The notes: generated by a model from the sequence alone, not told the origin. 18,189 nt of DNA from Candidatus Caccocola faecipullorum (GCA_018716365.1 DVKA01000253.1:1-18189), one strand, 5' to 3'. Counted from the stretch's first letter, positions 8,019-15,800 are shown. Program-made: numbers and translations.

Positions 8019-8264
8019 ATGAACAACGGCGAAAGCGGAGGAGCCGGAGACTACATAGCGATCAAGGCGCTTGAAAACGGTGTCACCGTGACCGGAGTCA
8101 CGCGCGGCGCGGAGAACAGATTCCTCCACACAGAAAAGCTCGAAGAGGGCGAAGTGTGGATAGCGCAGTTCACCGAACATATCTCTGCGATGAAGATACG
8201 CGGCCACGCAAAGGTCTTGACCGCATACGGAGAGATCGAGAGCGGAAAACAGGAAAAGAAATAA
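8019..8264 (+). CDS. mtrB: TRAP, trp RNA-binding attenuation protein
   Basis: The 81-residue product aligns along its length with Bacillus TRAP: IKALENGVTVTGVTRG, then HTEKLEEGEVWIAQFTEH, then SAMKIRGHA and TAYGEIES. TRAP forms an 11-subunit ring that, with tryptophan bound, wraps leader RNA made of repeated (G/U)AG triplets and represses trp genes. The RNA-contacting residues known in Bacillus (K37, K56, R58) correspond to K40, K59 and R61. In the tryptophan pocket T28, Q50, T52 and H54 are kept, but the residue matching T30 is N33. W47 is a tryptophan where Bacillus has isoleucine. I chose ATG at 8019 (GGGAG at 8006-8010) over the TTG one codon earlier. It lies 18 bases after dnaE and 23 before pyk; no trp gene or regular triplet array is in the window. 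Confidence 0.93.
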   Translation: MNNGESGGAGDYIAIKALENGVTVTGVTRGAENRFLHTEKLEEGEVWIAQFTEHISAMKIRGHAKVLTAYGEIESGKQEKK

Positions 8265-8287
8265 GAAACAGGAGAAATTTGCAAGTT

Positions 8288-10045
8288 ATGGAAAGAATCA
8301 AACGCAACGTAAAGATAGTATGCACGATAGGCCCGGCCTGCTGGGATTATGAAAAACTTTTCGCGCTCGCGAAGGCCGGAATGAACGTCGCGCGGCTCAA
8401 TTTCAGCCACGGCGACTACGCATCGCACCTGCGGACGCTCAAGAACGTCCGCGCCGTGGAGCAGGAGCTTCAGACGCCGATCGCCGTGCTGCTTGACACG
8501 AAGGGGCCGGAGATACGCACCGGCGAGCTTCCGGGCCACGGCAAAGTTACTGTAAAATCCGACAGCGAGTTCACACTCTTCTTCGAGAAAAAAGAAGGCG
8601 ACGAACACGGCGTGTATATCGATTATCCGAAGCTCGCCTCGGAAGTTGAAAAAGGGCAGAACATCTTCATCGACGACGGCGCGATCCATCTTGAAGTCGT
8701 AGAAACGTCGCCGGAAGAAATAAAGTGCCGCGTAATAGTCGGCGGCGAGCTCGGCGAGCACAAGGGCGTCAACGTGCCCGGAGCGGACCTGTCCGTCCCG
8801 ACGCTGACGGAGAAGGACGTCGCGGACCTCAAATGGGGCGCGGAGAACAACGTCGACTACGTCGCCGTGTCGTTCGTGCGCAGCAAGGAGGACATAATAG
8901 AGGTGCGCCGCGTGCTCGAATCGGCCGGCGCTCACGCGAAGATTATAGCGAAGATGGAGACGCGCCAGTCGGTGGACAATCTCGACGCCATACTGGAAGT
9001 CGTCGACGGCATGATGGTAGCGCGCGGCGACCTGGGCGTTGAAATGCGCACCGAGGACGTGCCGATGATACAGAAGGAAATAATAGAGCGCTGCCGTATG
9101 CAGGGAAAGCCCGTGATAGTCGCCACGCAGATGCTCGATTCGATGATACGCAACCCGCGCCCGACGCGCGCCGAGTCGAGCGACGTGGCGAACGCTGTCA
9201 TCGACGGCGCGGACGCCGTAATGCTCTCTGGCGAGACCGCGGGAGGAAAATATCCCGTCGAGTCCGTCGAGACGATGAACAGGATAATAGTGCGGACGGA
9301 GCGGGACAGGACGCTCTGGTGCCGCAAACCGCGCTCGCTTCCGGCGGTCTGCGAGACGGCGGACGCGGTGAGCCACGCGGCGCGCGACGTGGCGAAAGAG
9401 GTCGAGGCCGCGGCGATAGTACCGCTCACTTCGAGTGGCGCGACCGCGCGCATGGTCAGCAAGTACCGCCCTACCTGCCCGATAATCGCAATGACGCCGT
9501 CGCTTTCGACGTGGCGGCAGCTCTCGCTCGTCTGGGGCGTCATGCCTTGCATCTGCCCGATTACGCACCAGCTTGAGGAATCCCTCAAGAACGCAATTTC
9601 GCTGATAAAGAAAGAATCCCTTGTCGCAAACGGAGACAACGTCGTCATAATGTCCGGTATGCCGCTCGGCGAGCCTGGCAGCACGAACATGATAAACGTC
9701 ATCCGCATCGCAAACGTGATAGCGCGCGGCCTCTCGCTTGTGCGCCGCCGCGTGACCGGCGCCGCCTGCAAAGCTTCGTCGCCGCAGGAGGCGATACAGA
9801 AAATTTCTGAAGACAAGATACTCGTCATAAAGAAGAGCGAAAAGGAATACGTTCCGGCCTTCGAGAAGGCCGCGGCGATTGTCACCGAAGAGGGCGGCCT
9901 CACGTCGCACGCCGGCGTCATCTCTCTCGACCGCGGAATCCCGTGCATCACGGACGCGGCTGGGATAATGGACAAAATTGAAGACGGAATGACGCTGACG
10001 ATAGACGGCGTACACGGGGCCGTCTACGCGGGAAAAGCGAACTGA
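8288..10045 (+). CDS. pyk: Pyruvate kinase with C-terminal phosphohistidine (PEP-utiliser) domain
   Basis: It converts phosphoenolpyruvate and ADP to pyruvate and ATP. The 585-residue length matches the long Bacillus-type enzyme. It opens VKIVCTIGPA; the barrel has R36, N38, S40 and H41, DTKGPEIRTG (70-79), K222-M-E224, ARGDLG (245-250), and the TQMLDSM plus RPTRAE segments. The glutamate in GPEIRTG suggests potassium dependence. After the C domain comes an extra PEP-utiliser module with LTSHAGV, H541 being the would-be phosphohistidine. Start: the ATG at 8288 with AGGAG at 8270-8274 gives the canonical MERIKRNVKI start; the open frame further upstream runs through mtrB in another frame. The stop overlaps the nfo start by one base. 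Confidence 0.97.
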   Translation: MERIKRNVKIVCTIGPACWDYEKLFALAKAGMNVARLNFSHGDYASHLRTLKNVRAVEQELQTPIAVLLDTKGPEIRTGELPGHGKVTVKSDSEFTLFFEKKEGDEHGVYIDYPKLASEVEKGQNIFIDDGAIHLEVVETSPEEIKCRVIVGGELGEHKGVNVPGADLSVPTLTEKDVADLKWGAENNVDYVAVSFVRSKEDIIEVRRVLESAGAHAKIIAKMETRQSVDNLDAILEVVDGMMVARGDLGVEMRTEDVPMIQKEIIERCRMQGKPVIVATQMLDSMIRNPRPTRAESSDVANAVIDGADAVMLSGETAGGKYPVESVETMNRIIVRTERDRTLWCRKPRSLPAVCETADAVSHAARDVAKEVEAAAIVPLTSSGATARMVSKYRPTCPIIAMTPSLSTWRQLSLVWGVMPCICPITHQLEESLKNAISLIKKESLVANGDNVVIMSGMPLGEPGSTNMINVIRIANVIARGLSLVRRRVTGAACKASSPQEAIQKISEDKILVIKKSEKEYVPAFEKAAAIVTEEGGLTSHAGVISLDRGIPCITDAAGIMDKIEDGMTLTIDGVHGAVYAGKAN

Positions 10046-10890
10046 TGGCGCTTATCGGCGCGCATATGTCCGTCGCAGGCGGGCTCGATAAGGCTTTCGA
10101 ACGCGCCGGCGCGCTTGGATGCGAGTCGATGCAGATATTCACGCGCAGCCAGCGGCAGTGGCAGGCGCGCCCCGTCTCTCTTCAGGAGGCGGAAGGCTTC
10201 TACCGCGCGTGGCAGCGCTCAGACGTGAAGGCCGTCGTCTCGCACGCCTCGTACCTCATAAATATAGCTTCGCCGGACGCGGCGGTGCGCGCGAAAAGCG
10301 CCGCCGCGCTGCGCGAAGAGGTAGAGCGCTGCCGCCACCTGAACATCGACGACATCGTGCTGCATCCGGGCTTCTCGATGGACGCGGGCATAGACGCGGC
10401 GACTTCGAACATCGCGGAGACTCTGCTGCGCCTCTTCGACGCGACGCAGGAATACAAGACGCGCATACTGCTTGAAACGATGGCGGGGCAGGGAACGTGT
10501 ATCGGCGGCGACTTTGCGCATTTCACGGAGATACTCGACAAAGCCGGCTGGCATCCGCGCATAGGAATCTGCATAGACACCTGCCACGTCTTCGCCGCGG
10601 GCTACGACCTGCGCTCGTCTGACGCCTACGAACGGCTCGTCGCTGCGGCGGACAAACACGTCGGCCTTTCGCGCGTGCGCTGCTGGCACCTCAACGACAG
10701 CAAGGCGGAAAGGGGAACGCATCTCGACCGCCACGCCCACCTCGGCGAGGGAAAGATAGGGCTTCACCCATTCTCGCTGCTGATGAACGACGAACGCTTC
10801 GAAGATACGCCGACCATACTCGAAACGCCGAAGGAAGGCGTCGGCGACGAAGGCAATCTTTCGTTTTTGCGGAAGGTGCGCGGGCAGTAG
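10045..10890 (+). CDS. nfo: Endonuclease IV (AP endonuclease)
   Basis: This 281-residue enzyme cleaves DNA 5' to abasic sites in base-excision repair. The start is conserved (IGAHMSVAGG), and all nine zinc ligands of the trinuclear site can be placed: H67, H107, E144, D178, H181, H215, D228, H230 and E260. Signature segments HASYLIN, LETMAGQG, CIDTCH and HLDRHAHLGEG are intact. The length is typical. The ATG overlaps the pyk stop in TGATG, implying translation by re-initiation after pyk. A glycolytic gene and a repair gene are thus locked together, probably by operon history and not by function. Confidence 0.97.
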   Translation: MALIGAHMSVAGGLDKAFERAGALGCESMQIFTRSQRQWQARPVSLQEAEGFYRAWQRSDVKAVVSHASYLINIASPDAAVRAKSAAALREEVERCRHLNIDDIVLHPGFSMDAGIDAATSNIAETLLRLFDATQEYKTRILLETMAGQGTCIGGDFAHFTEILDKAGWHPRIGICIDTCHVFAAGYDLRSSDAYERLVAAADKHVGLSRVRCWHLNDSKAERGTHLDRHAHLGEGKIGLHPFSLLMNDERFEDTPTILETPKEGVGDEGNLSFLRKVRGQ

Positions 10891-10894
10891 CGCC

Positions 10895-10912
10895 GCGCGC
10901 CTCCGCGCTTTT
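10895..10912 (+). terminator. Weak candidate terminator after nfo
   Basis: A small GC hairpin (GCGCG at 10895-10899, CGCGC at 10904-10908, four-base loop) runs straight into TTTT. The stem is short, so termination would be partial at best. Confidence 0.3.
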
Positions 10913-10916
10913 CTGC

Positions 10917-10945
10917 TCCACCTCGCGCCGCTCTTGCGCTATAAT
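10917..10945 (+). promoter_or_regulatory. Candidate promoter of the cdaA-cdaR-glmM-galU operon
   Basis: TATAAT at 10940-10945 lies 32 bases before the cdaA start. The hexamer 17 bases upstream (TCCACC, 10917-10922) keeps only T, A and C of the -35 consensus. It is the only AT-rich element in the 87-base gap between nfo and cdaA. Confidence 0.45.
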
Positions 10946-10977
10946 AGCTGAAAGATACTCGCGAGAGGGGTGCGCCG

Positions 10978-11805
10978 TTGGCTTTCTTCAACCTGCGCTG
11001 GCAGGACTTCCTAGACATACTCATAGTCGCTTTTCTGATATACAGGATTCTGCTTCTGCTCGTGGGGACGCGGGCGATGCAGCTTATCCGCGGCCTTATG
11101 ATAATCGGCCTTATCGGCGCGGCGGCGAACCTGCTCGACCTGCGCAGCCTTTCGAACATCATGGGGCGCATGATCGGAGCCCTCATCATCATCATCCCAA
11201 TACTCTTCCAGCCCGAGCTCCGCCGGATGCTTGAAGAGCTCGGCAAGGGCCATCTTTGGAAAGTCGGCAGCAGCACGCAGGAGATCGACCTGCGCGCGGA
11301 ACAGCTCACGAAGGCCCTGCTCTACTGTCAGTCGCAGCGCATCGGCGCGCTCGTCGTCCTCCAGCGCGACACGAGCCTCAAGGATGTGTGGCGCACCGCC
11401 GTTCTTCTCAACGCGGACATCACGGAAGAGCTTCTGATTTCGATATTCTGGCCCGGCACGCCGCTGCACGACGGAGCGGTCGTCATCGACCAGCGCGAGA
11501 TAGTCGCGGCTGGCTGCTATCTGCCCCTTACTGAAAAAACGGACATTTCCCGCTGGTACGGCACGCGCCACCGCGCGGCGCTCGGCGTCACGGAGATGTC
11601 CGACTCGATAGCGATCGTCGTATCGGAGGAGCGCGGCGAGATTAAGGCCGCCGTCTCCGGCCATTTCTCGCGCCCGCTCAACGAGGCGCAGGTACGCAAG
11701 ATGTGCAGCCATTACTTCAGCCACGAGGCGAAGGAGACGAACTTCATGGAGCGTCTGCGCGACGAGCTCCAGCAGCAGTGGTCTGGAGGCGACAAAAATG
11801 TCTAA
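10978..11805 (+). CDS. cdaA: Diadenylate cyclase CdaA (cyclic-di-AMP synthase), TTG start
   Basis: It makes cyclic-di-AMP from two ATP at the inner face of the cytoplasmic membrane. Three N-terminal transmembrane helices (about 11-29, 35-52, 62-78) are followed by the DAC domain. That domain has the catalytic DGA motif (165-167, in PLHDGAV) and RHR (197-199, in GTRHRAALG). At 275 residues it matches CdaA/DacA. The start is TTG at 10978, set by GAGAGGGG at 10963-10970 with 7 bases of spacing; no ATG fits near the conserved start. It overlaps cdaR by 8 bases. The order cdaA-cdaR-glmM is the well-known module in which CdaR and GlmM bind and tune the cyclase. c-di-AMP usually governs potassium/osmolyte uptake and envelope homeostasis. 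Confidence 0.96.
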   Translation: MAFFNLRWQDFLDILIVAFLIYRILLLLVGTRAMQLIRGLMIIGLIGAAANLLDLRSLSNIMGRMIGALIIIIPILFQPELRRMLEELGKGHLWKVGSSTQEIDLRAEQLTKALLYCQSQRIGALVVLQRDTSLKDVWRTAVLLNADITEELLISIFWPGTPLHDGAVVIDQREIVAAGCYLPLTEKTDISRWYGTRHRAALGVTEMSDSIAIVVSEERGEIKAAVSGHFSRPLNEAQVRKMCSHYFSHEAKETNFMERLRDELQQQWSGGDKNV

Positions 11806-13114
11806 GGATATGAAAAGGCTTATCATAGCGAAGCTTCTCAAACTGCGGGAGACTTTCGAACGGTTGTGCTCCAGATTCAACTACAAGGGCGGTAATTTCC
11901 TCCAGTCGAAGATGTTCCTCGGCGGCGTCTCGCTCTGCATCTCCGTCCTGCTGTGGTCGCTCGTGGCTCTCGACAACAACGCGGAGTCTGCGCGCACGAT
12001 GCGCGACGAAATAGAATACAGGAACCTCGGCGCGGGGTACTCTGTCAACGCGCCGGTCAAAGAGGTAGAGATAAAGCTCGAAGGCAAAATCAACGAGCTT
12101 TCCGGCATCGAGCCGTCCGACATAGTATCCGAGGTCGACCTCGCAAACCTCAGGACGGGGCGCTACACCCTGCCTGTGCGCTTTGAAGCGCCGACCTTCG
12201 CGCGCGTCCGCAGCTGGCAGCCGGCGCTCGTCGAAGTCGAGATATACCGCAACGTCGAAAGGCGCGTAGAGATAGCGCCGAAGACGACGGGCGAAGCTCC
12301 CGACGGCAAGGTGGTGGCTTCGATAGTAGTCAGCCCCGACCACGCTGTGATCAGCGGCCCGGAGACGGACGTGCTCGCCGTGCAGGGGCTTGAGGCGAGG
12401 ATCAACCTCGACCATCTGATGGAGAGCGGCACTGTCGCCGTGCCTGTGACCATATCCGACTCCGACGCGAAAAGCGATGCCGCGCAGTCGCGCCGCCGGC
12501 GCGTCGCCATAACCCCGCAGGAGGTCGAGGCGAAAGTCGTGTTTGAGGACGAAATCGTAGGCGAGCGTATACCGGTCAGGGTCTCCGTCACCGGCGAGCC
12601 GCACGCGGGCCTTCAGGTCGAGTCAGTAAAAGTCATCCCCGACAGCGTGTCGATACGCGGCAGCGCCGCAGCGGTCAGGAGCATCGAGTCGCTCGATCTC
12701 GCTCCCGTCGATATAACTGGGCTTGAACAGGACATCCAGCTCATGATACCGATGGAGCCGACGCAGCTTCCGCCGGGCGTGGAGATAACCGGGACGGACC
12801 GCGCGCGCGTCGAGATACACCTTTCGAAAAAGATGAGCGTAATGACATTCTCGAACGTGCCGCTCATGATAGCCGGCAACACGGCTTCGAAGGAGTGGCG
12901 CTTCTCTCCGTCTTCGGTCAGCCTCACGATAGAGGGGCCGGAGACTGCGGTCGAGGAGCTCGAAGGCGGCCGGCCGCCGTGCGAGCTTTACGTCGACGTA
13001 TCGAACATAGTCTCGCAGCACACGGAGCTTCCGGTGCTCGTGCGCGGCCTCAGGCCCGGATTCCAGGTGGTCAGGACGGAGCCGGAACAGGTTGCGGTAA
13101 CTTCGGTGGAATAG
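11798..13114 (+). CDS. cdaR: CdaR (YbbR-domain regulator of CdaA)
   Basis: A 438-residue membrane-anchored protein with one helix (about 39-58), after which the rest should be outside the cytoplasmic membrane. The outer part is a run of about four beta-rich YbbR repeats of 80-90 residues (roughly 65-150, 155-245, 250-335, 345-438). Repeat signs include the recurring ISGPETDV, VSIRGSAAAV and LTIEGPETAV turns, each followed by a valine-rich strand. The family binds CdaA and adjusts its activity. The ATG sits inside the 3' end of cdaA, with GGAGG at 11784-11788, so the pair is translationally coupled. Sequence conservation in this family is low, so the call leans on the YbbR turns plus gene order. 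Confidence 0.9.
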   Translation: MSKDMKRLIIAKLLKLRETFERLCSRFNYKGGNFLQSKMFLGGVSLCISVLLWSLVALDNNAESARTMRDEIEYRNLGAGYSVNAPVKEVEIKLEGKINELSGIEPSDIVSEVDLANLRTGRYTLPVRFEAPTFARVRSWQPALVEVEIYRNVERRVEIAPKTTGEAPDGKVVASIVVSPDHAVISGPETDVLAVQGLEARINLDHLMESGTVAVPVTISDSDAKSDAAQSRRRRVAITPQEVEAKVVFEDEIVGERIPVRVSVTGEPHAGLQVESVKVIPDSVSIRGSAAAVRSIESLDLAPVDITGLEQDIQLMIPMEPTQLPPGVEITGTDRARVEIHLSKKMSVMTFSNVPLMIAGNTASKEWRFSPSSVSLTIEGPETAVEELEGGRPPCELYVDVSNIVSQHTELPVLVRGLRPGFQVVRTEPEQVAVTSVE

Positions 13115-13160
13115 ATTAAATAACGGGAAATTATAAATTTTGCTCTGCGAGGTGGCCCTT

Positions 13161-14531
13161 TTGAACGACGCGAAAGGAAAGAAAAGGCAATTCTTTGGTA
13201 CCGACGGAGTGCGCGACATAGCGAATCAGGGCATGATGACGCCCGACGCCGCGATGCGCCTCGGCTCTGCATACGCCGTGTTCCTCATGGAAAACGGCGT
13301 CGAGCGCCCCAAAATAGCGGTCGGGCGCGACACGAGGCTCTCCGGCGAAATGCTCCAGTCCGCCCTTATGGCTGGCATCGCGTCGTCCGGCGGCGACGCG
13401 GTAGACCTCGGCGTCATCCCTACCCCCGGCGTCAGCAGCGCGGCCCTGCGCGGCCCGTTCAGCGGCGGGGCGGTAGTCAGCGCGTCGCACAACCCTGCCG
13501 AATATAACGGGATAAAGTTCCTCGACGGCGACGGCTTCAAACTTACGGACGACGACGAGGCCGGAATCGAAGAGATATTTCTCGACGACGAGCGCCGCCG
13601 CCGCGCGGCTCCTGAGCGCATCGGCACAGTGCGCGACGGCTCGGAGTACTGCGCGGGCTACCTTGAATCGCTCGGAAAACTCTTCGGCGATATAAAAGAC
13701 CGTTCCTATCCGATCGTCATAGACGCGGCGAACGGCGCGGCCTCCGCCTTCGTCGGGCCGCTTTTCTCTGAATGGAGCGGCGGCGTCACCTTCATGGCGA
13801 ACGTCCCCGACGGCACGAACATCAACAGCAACGTGGGCGTCACGCATATAGAGACGCTCGCGGCGAAGGTGCGCGAAAGCGGCGCGGCCCTCGGCATCGC
13901 ATACGACGGCGACACCGACCGTGTGCTCATGTGCGACGGGCGCGGGCGCGTCCTCGACGGCGATATAATGCTCTGGGTCATAGGGCGCTGGCTTGCCTCG
14001 CGCGGAGCGCTCGGTGCTGGAGTGGTCGCCACCGTCATGTCCAACATGGTGCTTGAAGACCTTCTGGCGAAGGAGGATATAAAGGTCTTCCGCTGCGCCG
14101 TCGGCGACCGCTACGTCCTCGACACGATGAAGCGCGAAGGCGCGCGTATCGGCGGCGAGCAGTCGGGCCACATCATCGCGCTCGACTACGCGAACACCGG
14201 CGACGGCCTCTGCTCGGGCATCCTGTTCCTCAAGGCCGTCGGCGAACTCGGCGAGGACGTTTCGACGCTCGCCGACCGTTTCGATCGTTACCCGCAGGTG
14301 CTGCGCAACATGAAGGTGAAGGATAAGAACGCCGTCATGTCAAGCCCGCTCGTCGACGCCGCGGCGAAGGAGGCGGAACGGCTGCTCGCGGGCAAGGGCC
14401 GCATGCTTCTGCGTCCTTCAGGCACGGAGCCGCTCATCAGAATATTCGCGGAATCGCGCGACGCGGAGCTCATGAACCGCGCCGCGGACATAATGGAAGA
14501 GGCGATAGGAAAGGTTGTGAAAGCGCAATGA
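13161..14531 (+). CDS. glmM: Phosphoglucosamine mutase GlmM, TTG start
   Basis: It interconverts glucosamine-6-phosphate and glucosamine-1-phosphate on the way to UDP-GlcNAc for peptidoglycan and lipopolysaccharide. With my start the protein has 456 residues: FFGTDGVRD near the N-terminus, phosphoserine loop SASHNP with S109, magnesium loop DGDTDR (249-254), sugar-binding GGEQSGH (331-337) and phosphate-binding RPSGTEP (418-424). The frame also offers a TTG at 13140, which would add seven untypical residues. I prefer TTG 13161 because GAGGTGG (13149-13155) lies 5 bases before it. The gene follows cdaR by 46 bases and overlaps galU by 4 (ATGA). GlmM is also a known inhibitory partner of CdaA, which fits the operon. 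Confidence 0.95.
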   Translation: MNDAKGKKRQFFGTDGVRDIANQGMMTPDAAMRLGSAYAVFLMENGVERPKIAVGRDTRLSGEMLQSALMAGIASSGGDAVDLGVIPTPGVSSAALRGPFSGGAVVSASHNPAEYNGIKFLDGDGFKLTDDDEAGIEEIFLDDERRRRAAPERIGTVRDGSEYCAGYLESLGKLFGDIKDRSYPIVIDAANGAASAFVGPLFSEWSGGVTFMANVPDGTNINSNVGVTHIETLAAKVRESGAALGIAYDGDTDRVLMCDGRGRVLDGDIMLWVIGRWLASRGALGAGVVATVMSNMVLEDLLAKEDIKVFRCAVGDRYVLDTMKREGARIGGEQSGHIIALDYANTGDGLCSGILFLKAVGELGEDVSTLADRFDRYPQVLRNMKVKDKNAVMSSPLVDAAAKEAERLLAGKGRMLLRPSGTEPLIRIFAESRDAELMNRAADIMEEAIGKVVKAQ

Positions 14532-15424
14532 GCGCCGCTGCGGAATATAAAAAGATAAGGACGGCGGTATTCCCCGTCGCCGGCCTCGGGACGCGCTTCC
14601 TCCCGGCGACGAAGGACATCCCGAAGGAGATGATGCCGCTCATCGACCGCCCGCTCATCCACCACGGCGTAGACGAAGCGGTAGCCTCCGGCTGCTCGCG
14701 CGTCGTATTCGTAACGGGGCAGGGCAAGGAGAGCATCTGCCGCTACTTCGAGCCGTCGTTCGAGCTTACGGCGCTGCTGCGCGAGCGCGGCAAGGCGGAG
14801 CTCGCCGACGCAGTCGACTCGATATACAGGCTCGCGGATTTCCATTACGCCTACCAGGCGAAGCCGCTCGGCCTCGGCCACGCTGTGCTCTGCGCCGAGG
14901 AATTCTGCCGCGACGAATATTTCGGCCTGCTGCTCCCCGACGATGTCATGATCGCCGAGCCTACGGCTCTCGCGCAGCTTGAGGCTGTGCGCGAAAAATA
15001 CGACGGCTCCGTGCTATGCCTTGAAGAGGTCGCGCCGGAGGACGTTTCCCGCTACGGCATAGTCGACGCGGATGAGATAGAGCCCGGCGTCTACCGCGTC
15101 CGCGGCCTCGTCGAAAAGCCGAAGCCCGAGGATGCACCGTCGCGCCTTGCGATAATGGGCCGCTACCTGCTCTCGCCGAAGATATTCAAACATCTGAAGA
15201 ACCTCAAACGCGGCGCGGGCGGCGAATACCAGCTCACCGACGCGATCGCCTCGCTGCTCGAAGAAGAGCCGGTCTACGCGACGATATACAAGGGCCAGCG
15301 CCTCGACTGCGGCGTAAAGGAAGGCTGGATTGAGGCGACCGTCGTCAAGGCGCTCGAAGACGAAAAGCTGCGCGAGATAGTGCTCAAAGCCGTCGATGAG
15401 TACAGAGCGTCCGAGAACGCATGA
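14528..15424 (+). CDS. galU: UTP-glucose-1-phosphate uridylyltransferase
   Basis: It makes UDP-glucose from UTP and glucose-1-phosphate, for surface polysaccharides and glycolipids. The 298-residue protein has the nucleotide-binding start PVAGLGTRFLPATKDIPKEM and then QAKPLGLGHAVLCAEE. LLPDDV (the metal-binding aspartates), SRYGIV, LVEKPKP, GRYLLSPKIF, the GGEYQLTDAI segment and DCGVKEGW follow in order. All family motifs are in place and the length is typical. The start ATG overlaps the glmM stop (ATGA). It is the last gene of the operon and ends 19 bases before a strong hairpin terminator, so c-di-AMP, amino-sugar and UDP-glucose functions share one transcript. Confidence 0.97.
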   Translation: MSAAAEYKKIRTAVFPVAGLGTRFLPATKDIPKEMMPLIDRPLIHHGVDEAVASGCSRVVFVTGQGKESICRYFEPSFELTALLRERGKAELADAVDSIYRLADFHYAYQAKPLGLGHAVLCAEEFCRDEYFGLLLPDDVMIAEPTALAQLEAVREKYDGSVLCLEEVAPEDVSRYGIVDADEIEPGVYRVRGLVEKPKPEDAPSRLAIMGRYLLSPKIFKHLKNLKRGAGGEYQLTDAIASLLEEEPVYATIYKGQRLDCGVKEGWIEATVVKALEDEKLREIVLKAVDEYRASENA

Positions 15425-15443
15425 AAATAAAATAAACGAATAT

Positions 15444-15484
15444 GACAAAACCGCCCGCGTTGATTTTCCGCGGGCGGTTTTGTC
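15444..15484. terminator. Strong bidirectional terminator between galU and the minus-strand cluster
   Basis: A perfect 16-bp inverted repeat (15444-15459 with 15469-15484, 9-base loop) has a GC-rich core and AAAA/TTTT arms. It can terminate galU on the plus strand and transcripts from the pseudogene side on the minus strand, whose last stop codon is at 15488-15490. Confidence 0.85.
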
Positions 15485-15487
15485 GTT

Positions 15488-15737
15488 TCATATGTCTGCC
15501 TGGCTGTTATCGAGAATAGCGTCGCGGTATTTTTCCCAGCGCTCGAACGAGCCTGTGCCGCCCTGCGTGATGAACTCTCCGCTGCCGCAGTCTATAAGCC
15601 GCGCCGAGTGCTGCGGCTGCCTTCTTTACAGCTTCGGCTATCTCAGTCTGCGTGAAGGGGACGATATTTTCGCCGGCAATATCTTCCAGCGCTTCGCCGT
15701 TAGTTTTGGTTCTTACCATCACAACGTCCCAGCTCAT
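15488..15737 (-). pseudogene. Remnant of a small unknown-function gene (internal deletion plus frameshift)
   Basis: From ATG 15737, with a strong ribosome site (AGGAGG, 15745-15750), the frame reads MSWDVVMVRTKTNGEAL and on to VKKAAAALG. It then turns into arginine-rich nonsense. One base over, the following DNA reads RLIDCGSGEFITQGG, then SFERWEKYRDAILDNSQADI, and stops at 15490-15488. The two good pieces (about 46 and 37 residues) are protein-like and in different frames. From memory, they resemble the first and last parts of a family of small (about 130-160 residue) proteins starting MSWD, whose middle is missing here. This would be a deletion of about 50-60 codons with loss of frame. The function of the intact family is unknown to me. 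A sequencing error alone would not explain the missing middle. Confidence 0.65.
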
Positions 15738-15773
15738 CTAAACGCCTCCTTAAGTTCATGCGCTGCGGCACGC

Positions 15774-15800
15774 CAAAAAAGCGGGCGCTCAGCGCCCGCT
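15774..15800 (-). terminator. Terminator overlapping the stop codon of the secreted-protein gene
   Basis: On the minus strand, a 9-bp perfect stem (15800-15792 with 15788-15780) has the stop codon TGA (15791-15789) as its three-base loop. It is followed by a T tract (15780-15774). The 5' arm therefore encodes the last residues of the protein. Confidence 0.8.

Noticed and set aside
7988..8057. Cluster of (G/U)AG triplets around the mtrB start, a possible TRAP autoregulatory site
   Set aside because: About eight triplets occur, but the spacing is irregular (0 to over 20 bases) instead of the 2-3 bases TRAP needs, and several are simply the Shine-Dalgarno sequence.
8156..8287. Upstream extension of pyk starting inside mtrB
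   Set aside because: The extra 44 residues read through mtrB in another frame and do not resemble pyruvate kinase. The ATG at 8288 gives the canonical N-terminus and has an AGGAG.
8051..10015. Very long minus-strand open frame (654 codons) opposite pyk and mtrB, and similar ones opposite trxB (234-1565), dnaX (2847-4310), dnaE (4491-5642) and cdaR
   Set aside because: They are shadows of real genes in GC-rich DNA: low-complexity, arginine/valine/aspartate-rich translations, no family motifs, and no ribosome sites. The opposite strands encode complete, motif-rich housekeeping proteins.
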